Shown here: positions 6,448 to 7,058 of the stretch, piece by piece
Position numbering within the stretch: the stretch's first letter is position 1
Layout of the letters: every line of letters starts with the position of its first letter
Assembly (NCBI GenBank): GCA_035301025.1
Contig: DATGUV010000200.1
Location: forward strand, 1 to 7,058
Reading direction: 5' to 3'
Length of the DNA stretch: 7,058 nt
DNA from: CALAMD01 sp035301025
GTDB lineage: Bacteria; Bacillota; Bacilli; Bacillales; Amphibacillaceae
Position numbers and translations under genes: made by a program
The notes under the pieces: model-generated
The model's database searches: none
Seen by the model: only the letters and a program-made list of their open reading frames with translations
What the model was told of the DNA's origin: nothing

Positions 6448-6465
6448 GTGGAGTTTATCCTCCAC
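6448..6465. repeat. Perfect 6-bp hairpin to the right of the tandem repeats
   Basis: GTGGAG (6448-6453) and CTCCAC (6460-6465) form a perfect 6-bp stem with a TTTATC loop. TTATTTCCTTGTCTTTC follows, so on the plus strand it resembles a weak terminator. Together with the hairpin at 6265-6295 it may mark the ends of a repeat element. Confidence 0.45.
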
Positions 6466-6529
6466 TTATTTCCTTGTCTTTCTGCAGAAAACTGCTGCGT
6501 TAGGATATGTTTGCACGTTAATGCGTGAT

Positions 6530-6559
6530 AAAAAAATACAGCGCTCATTCAACGCTGTA
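6530..6559 (-). terminator. Intrinsic terminator of the tRNA-Arg gene
   Basis: On the minus strand TACAGCG (6559-6553) pairs perfectly with CGCTGTA (6543-6537) around a 9-nt loop. Seven consecutive T residues (6536-6530) follow. It lies 30 bp past the tRNA 3' end. Confidence 0.88.
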
Positions 6560-6588
6560 CTCCTTGATACACTTCACTTTATTCGTAG

Positions 6589-6662
6589 CGCGCCCAGGAG
6601 GATTCGAACCCCCGACACTAGGCTCCGGAAGCCTATGCTCTATCCAGCTGAGCTATGGGCGC
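6589..6662 (-). tRNA. tRNA-Arg (anticodon CCG)
   Basis: The 74-nt sequence folds completely as a cloverleaf. The acceptor arms are GCGCCCA and TGGGCGC with discriminator G at 6589, and the D arm is GCTC/GAGC with loop AGCTGGATA. The anticodon arm is TAGGC/GCCTA with loop TTCCGGA, which places CCG as anticodon and reads CGG codons. The T arm is GGGGG-TTCGAAT-CCTCC, with one G-T pair. The 3' CCA is not encoded (CTA follows the discriminator), so the CCA-adding enzyme must supply it. The same tRNA stands beside clpP in Bacillus subtilis, which supports a vertically inherited chromosomal location. It has its own promoter upstream and terminator downstream. Confidence 0.97.
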
Positions 6663-6681
6663 ATTTTTTGACACATCTTTT

Positions 6682-6710
6682 ATTATAACGTGTACATATC
6701 ATATATACAA
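6682..6710 (-). promoter_or_regulatory. Sigma-A promoter of the tRNA-Arg gene
   Basis: On the minus strand TTGTAT (6710-6705, 4 of 6) is followed by a 17-bp spacer and a perfect TATAAT (6687-6682). The predicted start near 6675 leaves about 13 nt of 5' leader before the mature tRNA end at 6662, to be removed by RNase P. Confidence 0.75.
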
Positions 6711-6752
6711 GGAATTATGCCAAGGATCTTACTTTTTATTTTCAAAAACAGA

Positions 6753-6788
6753 TAGAAACTAACGTTTACTTCCTATATAATAGGGGAA
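6753..6788 (+). promoter_or_regulatory. Possible upstream clpP promoter (sigma-A or sigma-B type)
   Basis: Two overlapping readings are possible. As sigma-A, TAGAAA (6753-6758), 17 bp, TATAAT (6776-6781). As sigma-B, GTTTAC (6764-6769), 13 bp, GGGGAA (6783-6788), against the consensus GTTTAA-N(12-15)-GGGTAT. In Bacillus subtilis clpP has both a vegetative and a sigma-B promoter, which makes a second promoter here reasonable. The sigma-B -10 matches only 4 of 6. Confidence 0.4.
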
Positions 6789-6829
6789 AGATGCAAAGGG
6801 ATTGATTCATGCAATATTGAATCTTTTCG

Positions 6830-6846
6830 TTTGACCTTTTTTGACC
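6830..6846. promoter_or_regulatory. CtsR operator of clpP
   Basis: The bottom strand reads GGTCAAAAAAGGTCAAA, a full match to the CtsR heptad repeat (GGTCAAA, 3 bp, GGTCAAA). CtsR is the class III heat-shock repressor of Firmicutes. The site covers the -35 hexamer and part of the spacer of the clpP sigma-A promoter, so bound CtsR would block RNA polymerase. Confidence 0.93.
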
Positions 6847-6859
6847 TATTAGTTATGAT
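6831..6859 (+). promoter_or_regulatory. Sigma-A promoter of clpP
   Basis: TTGACC (6831-6836, 5 of 6) is followed after exactly 17 bp by TATGAT (6854-6859, 5 of 6). The predicted start near 6866 gives a leader of about 47 nt ending in AAAGGAGG (6897-6903 region) before the clpP start codon. It overlaps the CtsR operator. Confidence 0.85.
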
Positions 6860-6912
6860 AAGGATAGGAAAATAATTTAGAGTATGGAAGCAATAAAAGG
6901 AGGAAGTAACTC

Positions 6913-7058
6913 ATGCAATTAATACCTACAGTTATTGAACAAACAAATCGTGGAGAACGTGCATATGACATTTATTCACGACTTTTAAAAGACCGAATCA
7001 TTATGCTTGGAAGCGCGATTGATGATAATGTAGCAAACTCAATTGTTGCACAACTTTT
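6913..7058 (+). CDS. clpP: ATP-dependent Clp protease proteolytic subunit ClpP, N-terminal part
   Basis: The first 48 codons run off the right edge of the window. The protein begins MQLIPTVIEQTNRGERAYDI, followed by YSRLLKDRIIMLGSAIDD. This is the highly conserved ClpP N-terminus: axial-loop residues first, then the helix and strand that line the hydrophobic Clp-ATPase docking pocket. The catalytic Ser-His-Asp residues are beyond the window. ClpP forms a double heptameric ring in the cytoplasm and degrades proteins fed to it by ClpC, ClpX or ClpE. The start is fixed by AAGGAGG about 9 nt upstream and by the family N-terminus. CtsR control is indicated by the operator over its promoter. Confidence 0.98.
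   Translation, partial: MQLIPTVIEQTNRGERAYDIYSRLLKDRIIMLGSAIDDNVANSIVAQL

Larger units (their letters stand above)
6141..6588. other. Gene-free intergenic region carrying a repeat/hairpin element
   Basis: No credible coding region was found in this stretch of about 450 bp. From its left end it contains a promoter for the leftward small gene and an AT-rich segment. GAAGTTTCA (6186-6194) appears again inverted as TGAAACTTC (6254-6262). An imperfect hairpin follows (6265-6295), then two tandem 62-bp units (6307-6430), a second hairpin (6448-6465), a 12-bp palindrome TTTCTGCAGAAA (6479-6490) and the tRNA terminator (6537-6559). The modular order suggests a mobile or dispersed intergenic repeat rather than unique sequence. 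Confidence 0.6.

Noticed and set aside
6479..6490. Palindrome TTTCTGCAGAAA as an operator
   Set aside because: A perfect 12-bp palindrome, but no promoter or gene start is near it. There is no support beyond the symmetry.
6589..6662. tRNA gene as an integration (attachment) site for a mobile element
   Set aside because: No integrase gene and no duplicated tRNA 3' end was found in the window, and the clpP neighbour is the ancestral one.

Overview
The window is AT-rich chromosomal DNA from a low-GC Gram-positive of the Bacillaceae. The evidence is the clpP N-terminus, which is close to that of Bacillus-group ClpP, a consensus CtsR operator in front of it, strong GGAGG ribosome binding sites throughout, a tRNA-Arg(CCG) next to clpP as in Bacillus subtilis, and a sigma-W-like ECF promoter. 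The genus is an inference; a halotolerant relative of Virgibacillus or Oceanobacillus would fit, but the sequence alone does not settle it.

Layout. Positions 1-265 hold the 3' end of a plus-strand gene with a YtkA/FixH-like domain. It converges on a large minus-strand gene (354-2255) for a secreted, multi-membrane-span DUF2207 protein, and a 16-bp perfect hairpin separates the two. The DUF2207 gene has a near-textbook ECF sigma promoter (TGAAAC-N16-CGTATA). Divergent from it is a three-gene plus-strand block (2423-5097). It consists of a regulator that joins a decayed ABC-ATPase domain to a C-terminal LytTR DNA-binding domain, then an intact NatA-like ABC ATPase, then an ABC-2 permease overlapping the ATPase by 4 bp. 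Just behind the regulator's stop codon are two 9-bp direct repeats 21 bp apart, the geometry expected for LytTR sites. This suggests the fusion protein controls the ABC exporter beside it.

A bidirectional terminator (5123-5156) separates the exporter from a minus-strand pair: a small single-span membrane protein (5871-6074) followed by a nucleotidyltransferase-fold protein (5175-5819). A gene-free stretch of about 450 bp (6141-6588) follows. It contains a 62-bp unit repeated twice in tandem and flanked by hairpins, which looks like a modular dispersed repeat element or a structured RNA. The tRNA-Arg(CCG) gene lies on the minus strand with its own promoter and terminator. The window ends in the first 48 codons of clpP, preceded by a sigma-A promoter overlapped by a CtsR operator and by a possible second promoter upstream.

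The least ordinary parts are the decayed-ATPase/LytTR regulator with its putative operator in front of the cognate-looking exporter, the ECF promoter of the DUF2207 gene, and the tandem-repeat element beside the tRNA.
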